Shown: positions 8,385 to 16,758 of the stretch, one piece after another
How the letters are laid out: each line of letters opens with the position of its first letter
Position numbering within the stretch: position 1 is the stretch's first letter
Origin: Acidobacteriaceae bacterium
Lineage (GTDB): Bacteria; Acidobacteriota; Terriglobia; Terriglobales; Acidobacteriaceae
Direction: 5' to 3'
Assembly: GCA_003134855.1 (NCBI GenBank)
Contig: PLCS01000012.1
Span: 124,001 to 188,000 of the forward strand
Length of the DNA: 64,000 nt
Position numbers and translations under genes: made by a program
The notes under the pieces: model-generated
What the model was told of the DNA's origin: nothing
Seen by the model: only the letters and a program-made list of their open reading frames with translations
Databases searched by the model: none

Positions 8385-8786
8385 ATGCCGGTCGATGATG
8401 TCTCTTTGCAAATTATCAATATGGAGCGAGCCGCGCTCGATCGTTGGGGACGCGGCGATCCGGACGGGTTTCTGGAAATCTCCGCGCCGGATGTTGCCTA
8501 CTTCGATCCATTTCTGCCCGGGCGGATTGACGGCCTGAGCGCTTTGCGGAAGTACTACGCGGAGTTGCGCGGACAGATCTTCATTGATAGTAATGAGATT
8601 GTCGATCCCGAGGTGAAGGTGCATGGAGAGATCGCGATCCTGACCTACTGCTTTGTCTCCCGCGGCGGCGGCGACGAGATGCGCTGGAATACAACCGAGG
8701 TCTACCGGCACGGAGCCGACGGCTGGCGCATCCTCCATTCCCATTGGTCGTTTACCCAGCCCGTGCTTGCCAGCTTGCAGGCTTGA
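8385..8786 (+). CDS. SnoaL/NTF2-like (DUF4440-type) protein
   Basis: A 133-residue protein with the cone-shaped NTF2-like fold signature: an N-terminal helix (ERAALDRWGRGDPDGFLEI), then DVAYFDPFLPGRIDGLSALRKYY, and a closing strand pair TEVYRHGADGWRILHSHWSF. Families of this fold include small enzymes and ligand-binding proteins; no substrate can be assigned. No signal peptide. ATG 8385 lies 38 bases after mnmG on the same strand, so readthrough expression is possible. Confidence 0.8.
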   Translation: MPVDDVSLQIINMERAALDRWGRGDPDGFLEISAPDVAYFDPFLPGRIDGLSALRKYYAELRGQIFIDSNEIVDPEVKVHGEIAILTYCFVSRGGGDEMRWNTTEVYRHGADGWRILHSHWSFTQPVLASLQA

Positions 8787-8925
8787 ATACAACATCATGA
8801 ATCTGGTTGCCGAGTCGTTGAAACCAGCCTCGTTTTCAATAAATCGTCGGCCTATTTCATGCGCCATGACAATTGCTTCTGAGCGATAAAGTTCTGACTG
8901 GGAACGAGCAATAACATCAAAACTC

Positions 8926-10383
8926 TTACCTTCCCGTGCCGCCGACGGTCATTTTGTCCAGCTTGATGGTGGGCATGCCTACGCCGACAGGGACGGACTG
9001 GCCGTCTTTGCCGCAGGTGCCGATGCCTTCGTCTAACTTGAGGTCGTGGCCGACCATCGAGACGTGTTTCAGCGCCTCCGGTCCGTTGCCGATCAAGGTC
9101 GCGTCGCGCACCGGGGCGGTGATCTTGCCGTCTTCGATCAGGTAAGCCTCCGACGCCGAGAAGACGAACTTGCCGTTGGTGATGTCCACCTGGCCGCCGC
9201 CGAAGTTGACGGCATAGAGGCCGTGCTTGACGCTGCGCAGAATGTCCTCGGGGGCGTCGTCGCCGGCCAGCATGTAGGTGTTGGTCATGCGCGGCATGGG
9301 GATGTGCTGATAGCTCTCGCGGCGGCCGGAGCCGGTGTTGGCCGAATTCATCAGCCGCGCCGAGAGCTTGTCGGTCAGATAGCCGCGCAGGATGCCGCCT
9401 TCGATGAGCACCGTTTCCTGTGTGGCCGTACCCTCGTCGTCCACGTTCAGCGAGCCGCGGCGGCCGGCGATGGTGCCGTTGTCCACCACGGTCACCTTGG
9501 AACTGGCGACTTGCTGGCCGATCAGTCCGGTAAAGGCCGAGGTCTTCTTACGGTTGAAGTCAGCTTCGAGGCCGTGGCCAACCGCCTCATGCAACAAAAT
9601 TCCCGGCCAGCCGGGGCCGAGCACGACCTCCATCTCGCCGGCCGGAGCGGGCACGGCATGGAGTTGCAGAATCGCCCCGCGCGCAGCCTCGCGAGCCAGG
9701 GACTCCGGGCTTTTGGAGCCTGTGAATTGATCGAGTCCGGCGCGCCCGCCGCCGCCCGCCGTGCCCTTGGTGACGGTTGCGTCCTCCTTGGCGATGACGA
9801 AAACGTTGAGCCGGCAGAGGGGCTGAGTGTCGCTGGCGAAGGCGCCGTCGGAGGCGGCGATGAGGATGCGGCGCAGTTCTTCGGAGTAGCCTGCCTTGAC
9901 CTGCACGATGCGCGGGTCATAAGCACGGGCTGCGCGATCCGCTCGCAAGATCAATTCGAGCCGCGCGGCCAGGTCCAGATCGTAGCCGCCCAGCGGTACG
10001 GGGTAAAGGTCGGCGGCGGGGGCTTCCGTGAAGCCCTGCACCGTTTGTGTGGCTGGGCCGGAGGCGATGAGCGCTGCGGTGCGGGCGGCGTGCAGCAGGC
10101 GCTCGGAGCTGAGGTTGTCGGTGTAGGCGTAGCCGGTGCGCTCGCCGCTGAGCACACGAATGCCGCAGCCGGCGCTGACGCCCTGGCTGGCGGATTTGAC
10201 GATCTGCTCGTCAACGCCGAGCGAGGTAGCCGTCACCGACTCGAAGTAGAGGTCGGCATAATCGCCGCCGGCGGAAAGGGCCTCGCCCAGGCAGCGCTCC
10301 AGCAGCCGTTCGGTGAGGCCGAATTTTTCAAAAAAGTAGCGTTTATGATTGGGAAGCGGGGAAGGGGCCGGTATGTTCATCAT
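8926..10383 (-). CDS. tldD: Metalloprotease TldD
   Basis: The TldD subunit of the TldD/TldE (PmbA) peptidase family, which degrades flexible peptides and matures some RiPPs. Seen: the conserved metal motif LLHEAVGHGLEADFNRK, preceded by GPGWPGILL and followed by VVDNGTIAGRRGSLNVDDEG, plus the C-terminal KHVSMVGHDL block. Length is about 485 residues, normal for TldD. The start is set at the MMNIP methionine (10381-10383; 10380 is equivalent). An upstream in-frame ATG near 10491 would add 36 poorly ordered residues and overlap the His-rich peptide gene on the other strand. The partner TldE is not in this window. Confidence 0.93.
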   Translation of the reverse strand: MMNIPAPSPLPNHKRYFFEKFGLTERLLERCLGEALSAGGDYADLYFESVTATSLGVDEQIVKSASQGVSAGCGIRVLSGERTGYAYTDNLSSERLLHAARTAALIASGPATQTVQGFTEAPAADLYPVPLGGYDLDLAARLELILRADRAARAYDPRIVQVKAGYSEELRRILIAASDGAFASDTQPLCRLNVFVIAKEDATVTKGTAGGGGRAGLDQFTGSKSPESLAREAARGAILQLHAVPAPAGEMEVVLGPGWPGILLHEAVGHGLEADFNRKKTSAFTGLIGQQVASSKVTVVDNGTIAGRRGSLNVDDEGTATQETVLIEGGILRGYLTDKLSARLMNSANTGSGRRESYQHIPMPRMTNTYMLAGDDAPEDILRSVKHGLYAVNFGGGQVDITNGKFVFSASEAYLIEDGKITAPVRDATLIGNGPEALKHVSMVGHDLKLDEGIGTCGKDGQSVPVGVGMPTIKLDKMTVGGTGR

Positions 10384-10489
10384 ATTTACAAGTTTACCCC
10401 CGATTGCTCTCTGCTGAAACCCGTTCCTCTTTTGATGCTGGGCGAGCGTGACTCTTCCTTCAGCGCCTGACTCGTGGTACATTTTCTCC

Positions 10490-10612
10490 ATGAAGAAGAT
10501 TCTTGCCGCCGTCCTGCTCTTGCTGGTCTTTGCGAGTCCGGCCTTCGCCTCGAAGCATAACCACCAGTACCCGCACCGCAGCCATCATCACCATCAACAC
10601 CATCACGCCTAG
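10490..10612 (+). CDS. Small secreted histidine-rich peptide (40 aa)
   Basis: A 40-codon frame too short for usual gene finders. Residues 1-20 form a textbook signal peptide (MKK, then a Leu/Val/Ala core, then ASPAFA before the cleavage point). The predicted mature 20-mer contains 10 histidines (SKHNHQYPHRSHHHHQHHHA). Such composition suggests metal (Ni/Zn/Cu) binding in the periplasm or outside the cell; this is inference. It is divergent from tldD with about 106 bases between the starts. No strong Shine-Dalgarno is visible (TTTTCTCC precedes ATG), which lowers confidence. Confidence 0.55.
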   Translation: MKKILAAVLLLLVFASPAFASKHNHQYPHRSHHHHQHHHA

Positions 10613-10702
10613 AACCAGTTTGGTCCCAAAACGGCGCTGCCGCAGGGCCGGGCGCATCAATGCGGATTCTTATCCGCAAGTGAACATGGCAGGGTTCGAG
10701 CT

Positions 10703-11233
10703 ATGACAGATCTGGAAGCACTCCGTTTTCCTGTCGGCCGCTTCAGCGAGCCAGCCAGCAGTCTGCCCGGCATCCGCGCCGCGCACATTCAAACGCTGCG
10801 CCTGTTGCCCGAGCGCCTGCGCGCCGCCGTTGCCGGATTGAACGATGCGCAACTGGACACGCCCTACCGCGAAAACGGCTGGACTGTGCGGCAGGTGGTG
10901 CATCACATAGCAGACAGCCACGCGATGGCCTACACTCGCTGCAAGCTGGCGCTCACCGAGGATTGGCCGACGGAGCGGTCCTATGACGAGGCGGCCTGGG
11001 CCAATCTGGCCGACAGCCGGCTGCCCGTCGATGTTTCGCTGGCGATGATTGAGGGGTTGCATGGCCGCTGGGTGGCGCTGCTGGAAGCGATGACCGACGA
11101 CGACTTCCGCAAGGGCTACATCCACCCCCAGCGAGGCCGGGAGATGCTGGCCAAGGCGCTGGCCATGTACGACTGGCACTCGCGCCACCACACCGCGCAC
11201 ATCACCAGCCTGCGCGCGCGTCAGGGCTGGTAA
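10703..11233 (+). CDS. DinB/YfiT-like metal-binding protein
   Basis: A 176-residue four-helix-bundle protein of the DinB/YfiT superfamily, whose members are thiol S-transferases or metal-dependent hydrolases. Seen: the helix WTVRQVVHHIADSHAMAY carrying the first His ligand, and the C-terminal YDWHSRHHTAHI carrying the other two, giving the usual three-His metal site. Also typical is the TPYRENGWT lead-in. The start at ATG 10703 gives a normal-length N-terminus. The next gene begins six bases after the stop, so the two are likely an operon. Confidence 0.9.
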   Translation: MTDLEALRFPVGRFSEPASSLPGIRAAHIQTLRLLPERLRAAVAGLNDAQLDTPYRENGWTVRQVVHHIADSHAMAYTRCKLALTEDWPTERSYDEAAWANLADSRLPVDVSLAMIEGLHGRWVALLEAMTDDDFRKGYIHPQRGREMLAKALAMYDWHSRHHTAHITSLRARQGW

Positions 11234-11239
11234 AAGCAG

Positions 11240-12844
11240 ATGGCCGCCGGCGCCGAGGCTGCCTCTCCCGAGCATCTGGCTCAAGCAATTGAAACCTACC
11301 TTACCGACCATCCGGAGGCCGCGCTGTTGGAGGACGGCCGTGTGCTCTTCGATATGCGCTCCGCCCGCTATGCGGTGAGCGAGCAGCATGGCCGCTGCCT
11401 GCTGCAATTGTGGAGCGAGGAGCGTAACCTGATCCGCACCGTGGTCGGTGTGCAGGAGCGCACGCAGTGCCTGCGCCTAGCGACACGCCGCATGGGCGCT
11501 GCCAAACCGCAGACCCTGGAGCTGGTTCCCACCAGCGACCGCCGCACGCCGACCGCCCGCGATGCCGCCCGGCGCAACTATCAGCGGCTGCTGGAGCGCG
11601 TGCTAACTCGTCACTTCATTGGTTGTAAGGTGGACGGTCTGCGCTCGGCGATGGATCTGGAGCACAGCTTTGGTCCGGCCTACGTGCGCGGACGGCTGCT
11701 GCGCGGAACAGCGGCTGACGCGGTGATCGGCGTCGGCGAGGCGGAGTCGGCGTCCATGGTGGACGGCGTGCTGACGCTGGGAATTCTCTGGCTGGACCAC
11801 TGCCGCCAGCACGGCGACGTGCGGCGGCACTTTGGCGGGCTGAAGGTGATTGTGCCCACCGGGGCAGGTCGAACGACAGCCGAACGCATGGCCTGGCTGA
11901 ACCATGCAGCCGCTGATTTCCAGCTTTATACGCTGGACGAGCGCAGTGAAGAGCTTGTTGCCGTGGATTTTCGCGATACCGGCAATCTTGACTCGCGCTT
12001 GGTCCATGCCTTTTCCGCCGCCGCGGCCATCGAGCGCAATCAGGCTGGAATAGATCGGTTGCTTTCTTTGGTCCCGCCGTCCGCGAAAGACCGGGTCGAA
12101 GTGCGGGCCAGCTCGGCTACCGAAGTCGGGTTGCTGCTGCATGGCCTCGAATTTGCGCGGGTGCGCCATGGTTTTGCCGCCAACACCTTCGCTCGCGAAG
12201 ACGTAATCAACTTTGGTGCGGGCGCCAACGAGACGCCGCTCACTGCGGAGACCGAGCCGCTCTGCCGCGATCTTTTTTCGCGACTCTTCTTGAGCCGCCA
12301 CGGCGACGGCGCGCACACCGACCCGCTCTTCCGCCTGCAACCGGAGCGCTGGCTGGAAGCGCGGCTGCGCGCGGAGATTACTGAGCTGCTGCCGGGGCTG
12401 CGCGGCGATCTGCTCTACTCGCAGGTGCCCGCGCTCTCCACCGGCGACCGTGGATTGCTGGACCTGCTGACGCTGGACCGCAACGGGCGGCTGACAGTAA
12501 TTGAACTGAAGGCCGACGAGGATTTGCATCTGCCGTTGCAGGCGTTGGACTATTGGATTCGCGTGCGCGCGCTGAACGACGACCGGCAGCCGGTTGCGGG
12601 CAACGAGGGCGGACGGCCGCTCTCGGCCTTCGAGCGGCAGGGGTATTTTTCTGGCGCGGAGGTTTCGCCGCTGGCTCCACGTCTGCTGTTGGCCGCTCCG
12701 GCGCTGCGCATTCATCCCGCCAACGAGCCGGTGCTGCGCTACTTTTCTCCGCAGGTCGAGTGGGAGTTGATCGCGCTGACAGAGCATTGGCGGCGCGAAC
12801 TGAAGGTAGTCTTCCGCAAACGCAGCGGCAACGCACACATCTAA
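11240..12844 (+). CDS. PD-(D/E)XK nuclease-like protein, 534 aa
   Basis: A 534-residue protein with no signal peptide. Near residues 400-425 it has the pattern GDRGLLDLLTLDRNG followed by LTVIELKADED, i.e. an acidic residue, a short hairpin and E-x-K, as in PD-(D/E)XK nucleases of the NucS/DUF91 type. QALDYW follows, a common trailing helix. The first about 380 residues are unassigned and contain several acidic and Arg-rich helices. It lies six bases behind the DinB gene. A role in DNA handling is plausible but not shown. It is not a classical restriction gene, since no methyltransferase is near. Confidence 0.7.
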   Translation: MAAGAEAASPEHLAQAIETYLTDHPEAALLEDGRVLFDMRSARYAVSEQHGRCLLQLWSEERNLIRTVVGVQERTQCLRLATRRMGAAKPQTLELVPTSDRRTPTARDAARRNYQRLLERVLTRHFIGCKVDGLRSAMDLEHSFGPAYVRGRLLRGTAADAVIGVGEAESASMVDGVLTLGILWLDHCRQHGDVRRHFGGLKVIVPTGAGRTTAERMAWLNHAAADFQLYTLDERSEELVAVDFRDTGNLDSRLVHAFSAAAAIERNQAGIDRLLSLVPPSAKDRVEVRASSATEVGLLLHGLEFARVRHGFAANTFAREDVINFGAGANETPLTAETEPLCRDLFSRLFLSRHGDGAHTDPLFRLQPERWLEARLRAEITELLPGLRGDLLYSQVPALSTGDRGLLDLLTLDRNGRLTVIELKADEDLHLPLQALDYWIRVRALNDDRQPVAGNEGGRPLSAFERQGYFSGAEVSPLAPRLLLAAPALRIHPANEPVLRYFSPQVEWELIALTEHWRRELKVVFRKRSGNAHI

Positions 12845-12944
12845 TGCAATTTCTTGTCGATCATGCAGCGCGTCAGTTGTCGAATTCTCAAACTCCGCCG
12901 TGAACACTTCAGCGCGTATCTATTATTTGAACAAGAGAATCAAA

Positions 12945-13676
12945 TTACTCAAGATATGAAGCCGCCACAGCGAGCGCGGCGATGGCCGCTGTTTCGGCTC
13001 TCAAAATGCGCGGCCCCAGCGATGCGGCTCTCCAGCCGTTTGCGTCGAAGAGCGCCTCTTCCTCCGGCGCCCATCCGCCTTCGGGGCCGATGGCAATCTC
13101 CAGTGCAGGCATTTCTGTTCCCGCCGCGGCCACGGCCTCTTCCAGCGCATTGCGCAGCGTAGTAGTGCGCTCCTGCTCGGCCAGGACAATGCGCGCTGCT
13201 CCCGATGCTGCGCGCACCCGTACAGCCAGCAGCTCAGGATCGTAGACCAGCGGCACGTCGCAGCGCCGCGACTGTTGCGCTGCTTCATGCGCAATGCGCC
13301 GCCAGCGCTCCGCGCGCTTTTGCGCAGCCGCGGCCAGATGCTTCTCCGTGCGCCGCGCAATCACCGGCGCAATCGACGCAACTCCTAACTCTGTAGCCTT
13401 CTCGATGGCCCACTCCATGTGATCGAATTTATACACGGCCATCATCAACGTGATCGGCAGCGCCGGATCGGCATCCAGTTCGGCGATCAAATTGAAGCGA
13501 ACTTCACCGCCGGAGACCGCGACCACCTGTGCATGAAAGACGTGGCCGCCAGCCACCACATCGGCCTCTATGCCCGGCTGCGCGCGCAATACGCGCGTCA
13601 TGTGTTCGGCCTGCGCACCCGTGAGCGTCGCGGTGGCTTCATCCCAATGCTCGGCAATCCAGCGGCGGCGTGTCAT
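12945..13676 (-). CDS. rsmE: 16S rRNA (uracil(1498)-N(3))-methyltransferase RsmE
   Basis: A SPOUT-class SAM methyltransferase acting on the assembled 30S subunit. Seen: the N-terminal PUA-like part (HMTRVLRAQPG), the helix YKFDHMEWAIEKATELGV, and the knot region IAIGPEGGWAPEEE followed by SLGPRILRAETAAIAAL, which is diagnostic for RsmE. At 243 residues the length is normal. ATG at 13674-13676. A terminator and a 24-codon microgene lie just upstream on the same strand, so rsmE has its own start of transcription or is reached by readthrough. Confidence 0.95.
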   Translation of the reverse strand: MTRRRWIAEHWDEATATLTGAQAEHMTRVLRAQPGIEADVVAGGHVFHAQVVAVSGGEVRFNLIAELDADPALPITLMMAVYKFDHMEWAIEKATELGVASIAPVIARRTEKHLAAAAQKRAERWRRIAHEAAQQSRRCDVPLVYDPELLAVRVRAASGAARIVLAEQERTTTLRNALEEAVAAAGTEMPALEIAIGPEGGWAPEEEALFDANGWRAASLGPRILRAETAAIAALAVAASYLE

Positions 13677-13720
13677 CGATTCCTCCCGTCCTCTGCGTGT
13701 ACCAGTGTAACCCTTTCTCC

Positions 13721-13759
13721 AAAAACAAATCAGGGGAACGCTGGAAGCGCTCCCCTGAT
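13721..13759 (-). terminator. Intrinsic terminator of the Lys-rich microgene
   Basis: On the minus strand, ATCAGGGGAGCGCT and its mirror AGCGTTCCCCTGAT form a strong stem with a four-base loop (13729-13759). It is followed by TTTGTTTTT. It lies about 26 bases past the stop of the 24-residue frame. Confidence 0.85.
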
Positions 13760-13784
13760 CTGTTGCCGTTGGTTGGAGGTACCG

Positions 13785-13859
13785 CTACTTTTTCTTTGCG
13801 GCCTTCTTTGCCGCCTTCTTCGCGGGTGCCTTCTTGGCTGGTGCCTTTTTGGTTGCCAT
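13785..13859 (-). CDS. Lys/Ala/Pro-rich histone-H1-tail-like microprotein (24 aa)
   Basis: A 24-residue frame that starts MATKKAPAKKAPAKK and continues with AAKK repeats to three final lysines. The composition is 12 Lys and 8 Ala, like a histone H1 or HU C-terminal tail, and fits nucleic-acid binding (inference). The case for a real gene is its context: a near-consensus promoter at 13920-13948, the Shine-Dalgarno AAGGGAG nine bases before ATG, and an intrinsic terminator just after the stop. It could instead be a leader for regulation, but nothing downstream is attached past the terminator. Confidence 0.65.
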   Translation of the reverse strand: MATKKAPAKKAPAKKAAKKAAKKK

Positions 13860-13919
13860 TTGCCTATTCTCCCTTGTGACGAATTTTCCATCGCTGCAAA
13901 TGTTATTGCAGTTGATGCA

Positions 13920-13948
13920 TATATAGATTCATCCATCGCAAGTGTCAA
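13920..13948 (-). promoter_or_regulatory. Near-consensus sigma-70 promoter
   Basis: On the minus strand, TTGACA (13943-13948), 17 bases, then TATATA (13920-13925). It is the best consensus promoter noticed in the window. It points at the 24-residue Lys-rich gene with a leader of about 55 bases. Confidence 0.8.
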
Positions 13949-14023
13949 GAGAAAAACGATGTGATGGTGGAAAAATAGTCAACAATTTTTTCGAGAGCCG
14001 ATTTACATCTCGCTTGCATCGGC

Positions 14024-14863
14024 TCAGATCACGTGATTCGACCTGAGCAGAGCGATCGCCAGGCCGGCAATCAGATCATGCCATGCGTGCGCGAAGATGC
14101 CCGCGCGCAGGCTGCGGCGATAGAGCGCCAGCAAACTGAAGAGCACGCCGAAGACAGTAATCAAGACCATGCCGCGCGCGCCTTCATACGCGTGCGCGCC
14201 GCCGAAGACCACGGCGGAGGCCAGCACGCCCCACGCCACGCTGCCGCGCGCCCAGCCAATGAACTGTCGCTGCAGGTAGCCGCGAAAGACAATCTCCTCC
14301 GTGAAGCCAACCAGCATGCTGAGCAGTATCCATGCGGCTATTTCTCTTCCGTTCGCGGGTGCCAGTTGCTTCAGCGCGCGCAGCGATTCGAGTTTCGAGG
14401 GATCGGAGGCAAGTGATTGTCCGGCTTTTCCAGCCTCTCCGGCGGCATAAGTTGTCGCTGGCCGGTGCGCCAGCGCGGACTCTGCGCGCGACCATGCCAT
14501 GCTCAGTGTGCCCAGCACAATCAGCGAAATCATCCAGAAGCCCATAGCGAAACACAAGTCCTCCGCGATGGAGTGAAGGCTCAAGGCGCGCGAGCCGAGC
14601 AGCGCGCGCAGCGGAATCTTTTTGAGGCGCAATCCGAAAATGACCCATGCGAGCAAGAGCGCTTCCATCGCCGCCGTGAAGCTATAGGTTGCGAGCCGGT
14701 TGATTTCGGCGTGCGCGGCTGAAAAGCGCGAGGCGCCGTGAATGGAGAACGCGACAATGCTCGCGACCAGCACGGCGGTGTGCCATGCAGGCGCAATTGC
14801 TGCCGGTGAATCAGGCGCAACCAGCTGCGTTGGCAGCGGCGATTCGATGTCCGTGGTTTCCAC
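14024..14863 (-). CDS. CPBP family intramembrane metalloprotease (CAAX protease-like)
   Basis: A multi-pass membrane protein of about 280 residues. The CPBP/Abi motifs are all present near the C-terminus: GFTEEIVFRGYLQRQF (EExxxR), then FGGAHAYEG, then HAWHD. Family members are membrane peptidases; some confer immunity to bacteriocins. GTG 14863 is preferred because AAGAGG lies just before it. An in-frame TTG at 14953 without Shine-Dalgarno would add 30 residues. The gene is read away from the Lys-rich microgene, and no partner is evident. Confidence 0.85.
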   Translation of the reverse strand: METTDIESPLPTQLVAPDSPAAIAPAWHTAVLVASIVAFSIHGASRFSAAHAEINRLATYSFTAAMEALLLAWVIFGLRLKKIPLRALLGSRALSLHSIAEDLCFAMGFWMISLIVLGTLSMAWSRAESALAHRPATTYAAGEAGKAGQSLASDPSKLESLRALKQLAPANGREIAAWILLSMLVGFTEEIVFRGYLQRQFIGWARGSVAWGVLASAVVFGGAHAYEGARGMVLITVFGVLFSLLALYRRSLRAGIFAHAWHDLIAGLAIALLRSNHVI

Positions 14864-15041
14864 GAAGCCTCTTGAGGGGATGGTAGACGAGCGCCGGCAA
14901 AACGGCAAAGGAGACAAGGCCAGCGCAAAAGTGAGGAACCAAAGCAAACCCAAAGGAACTATGACCAGGCGAATGAATTGAAGGGACGGGCTTCACGGGC
15001 GTCGGAAAACGCATTCAGGGCTGCAAGAAGTGTCAGAGCAT

Positions 15042-15196
15042 GACTTCAGTCGTGCCGTAAATGCAACCAATAAATGTTGGGCTTTAGCCCCTGCGAGCTG
15101 CTTTCCGTGTGATTCGCTTGAAACAGGCCTTTTCCGTAGCCTGTTTAGCCGCGCCGTTCATGCCGCAAAATCATCGTGGGCTTCAGCCCCCGAGGG
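15042..15196. repeat. Tandem pair of GGGCTT(T/C)AGCCCC repeats with hairpin
   Basis: Two related units end in ATGTTGGGCTTTAGCCCC and TCGTGGGCTTCAGCCCC. Between them is the hairpin AAACAGGC...GCCTGTTT (15121-15146). A 158-codon frame across this region (15030-15506) only translates the repeats and is not accepted as a gene. Confidence 0.65.
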
Positions 15197-15236
15197 AAAG
15201 TTGTTCCGCAAAAGAATTGTTCAGAAATCCAGAAGG

Positions 15237-15431
15237 TCACTTGTGACAGCTTGCGTTTGCGCGCTCCTTCACCCATTGCGCCAGCGTTCCAGCCTCGCGC
15301 CGCTGGATAAGATCGTCGAGAAATGGTTAGCGGTCCTTTGTATTGGACTTCAGCAGAACCTCGTACACTCGCAACACACCATCAACGTCTACCTGATATT
15401 CCGCCAGGCGATCATGATGCAATCGCGCCAT
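15237..15431 (-). pseudogene. Possible small gene broken by an in-frame TAA
   Basis: A 65-codon frame starting MARLHHDRLAEYQVDVDG, with one in-frame TAA at 15327-15329, continues as PFLDDLIQRREAGTLAQWV to a TGA at 15237. Both halves have the composition of ordinary coding sequence, so a recent nonsense mutation is plausible. The first 34 residues could also be a real short protein. No Shine-Dalgarno is visible and the family is unrecognised. Confidence 0.35.
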
Positions 15432-15555
15432 TGTGAAGCGGTGCCGATCTGTGCGGCCCTATTCCCTGTTTCCTGCCTCCTGACCCCGCGTATAATGAGA
15501 AGTTAAGTTCTTTATCTCTTGCGGATGGAGCAAACCCCGCCGCCACGGACCCTGA

Positions 15556-16086
15556 ATGCCCGAGCACATCAAAAAGCAGTTACTCGCCGAGATCGCAATT
15601 CTTGAGCACGAGCTCCAGCACGAGCTTCCCGCCGAGATCAAGAAGGCCGTGGCCATGGGAGACCTCTCGGAGAATGCTGAGTACCACATGGCCAAGCAGC
15701 GTCAGCATTTTGTGGATGCGCGCCTCGGCCAGTTGAAGCGGCGCATGGCCGAGCTCTCGCTGGTCAATCTGACCAACATTCCCAGGGACAAGGCCGGCTT
15801 CGGTTCGACGGTAGTGGTCTTCGATTCGACCAAGGACGAGGAGATTGTCTATCGTCTGGTGACCAGCGAGGAGTCCGATGTTTCCAAGGGGCTGATCTCG
15901 ACCACCTCGCCGATCGGCCGCGGCCTGGTGGGCAAGCGCGTGGGCGACATCGCCACAATCGTCACCCCCAATGGCAAGCGCGAGCTGGAAGTCCTGAAAC
16001 TGACCACCATCCACGATGAAGCCGCCGCGGCGCTGGCTGAAGCCGGCGCTGAGCAGAACCTAGAGCAGAATTTGGAGCAGAAGTAG
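15556..16086 (+). CDS. greA: Transcription elongation factor GreA/GreB family
   Basis: A 176-residue Gre factor. It inserts a coiled coil in the RNA polymerase secondary channel to stimulate cleavage of backtracked RNA. Seen: the N-terminal coiled coil with the acidic tip motif GDLSENAEYHMAK, and the C-terminal FKBP-like part ending SPIGRGLVGKRVGDIATI. The C-terminus carries a short extra tail with repeats of EQNLEQ. ATG 15556 gives the usual N-terminus. A CDP-alcohol phosphatidyltransferase gene starts three bases after the stop, so they are probably cotranscribed. Confidence 0.94.
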   Translation: MPEHIKKQLLAEIAILEHELQHELPAEIKKAVAMGDLSENAEYHMAKQRQHFVDARLGQLKRRMAELSLVNLTNIPRDKAGFGSTVVVFDSTKDEEIVYRLVTSEESDVSKGLISTTSPIGRGLVGKRVGDIATIVTPNGKRELEVLKLTTIHDEAAAALAEAGAEQNLEQNLEQK

Positions 16087-16089
16087 CAC

Positions 16090-16722
16090 ATGGCAATCAC
16101 CTGGACCAGCGCTTTCGGCCGCGCCTGCGGATGGCTTCTCGACAAGATCGTGCATGGCCTTGCGCTGACTCGCATCTCGCCCAACGCGCTCACCGTCATC
16201 GGCGTGGCCATCAATATCGTCGCCGCCTTCCTCTTCGGCCACGCCAACGCCGCCAACGCCGACTGGATGTTCTTCTACGCCGGCATGGTCATCTTTGCCG
16301 CCGGCGCCTTCGATATGCTGGACGGCCGCGTGGCTCGGCGCAACAACCAGGTCACCGTCTTCGGCTCCTTCTTCGATTCCGTGATGGATCGCTACTCGGA
16401 CGTCATCCTTTTCTTCGGCTTGCTGGTTTACTACGGCCGCATCAATCGGTTCAGGTATGTGGTGCTGGTGGCCTTTGTGATGGTCACATCCTTGATGGTT
16501 AGCTACACGCGCGCCCGCGCCGAGGCGCTCATCGGCCAATGCAAGGTAGGCTTCATGGAGCGGCCGGAACGCATTGTGCTGGTGATCCTGGGCGCTTTGT
16601 TCAATCACTGGGGCGTAATGGCTCCGGCGCTGTGGGTGCTGGCCGTGCTCTCCACCATCACCGTCGCCCACCGCATCATCTACACCTACCAGAACACCAA
16701 GCATTTGGCGCCGCTGGGATAA
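16090..16722 (+). CDS. CDP-alcohol phosphatidyltransferase family protein
   Basis: A 210-residue inner-membrane enzyme of phospholipid synthesis. The signature DG-xx-AR-x8-G-xxx-D-xxx-D is complete (DGRVARRNNQVTVFGSFFDSVMD) and embedded in several hydrophobic segments. The block SYTRARAEALIG...GFMERPERIV resembles phosphatidylinositol-phosphate or archaetidylinositol-phosphate synthases more than PgsA, but the acceptor alcohol cannot be fixed from sequence alone. It starts three bases after greA. Confidence 0.88.
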   Translation: MAITWTSAFGRACGWLLDKIVHGLALTRISPNALTVIGVAINIVAAFLFGHANAANADWMFFYAGMVIFAAGAFDMLDGRVARRNNQVTVFGSFFDSVMDRYSDVILFFGLLVYYGRINRFRYVVLVAFVMVTSLMVSYTRARAEALIGQCKVGFMERPERIVLVILGALFNHWGVMAPALWVLAVLSTITVAHRIIYTYQNTKHLAPLG

Positions 16723-16758
16723 GGGATAGCATGAACGGCCACCTCTGAGCGGCCGGCC

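Noticed and set aside
9046-10470. A 474-codon open frame antisense to tldD
   Set aside because: tldD on the other strand has complete motifs; the antisense frame has only GC-driven composition and no recognisable domain.
11603-12907. A 434-codon frame antisense to the PD-(D/E)XK-like gene
   Set aside because: Shadow frame rich in Gln and Arg; no ribosome site and no family.
15030-15506. A 158-codon frame on the + strand
   Set aside because: Most of it translates the GGGCTTTAGCCCC repeat pair; no ribosome site and no protein-like core.
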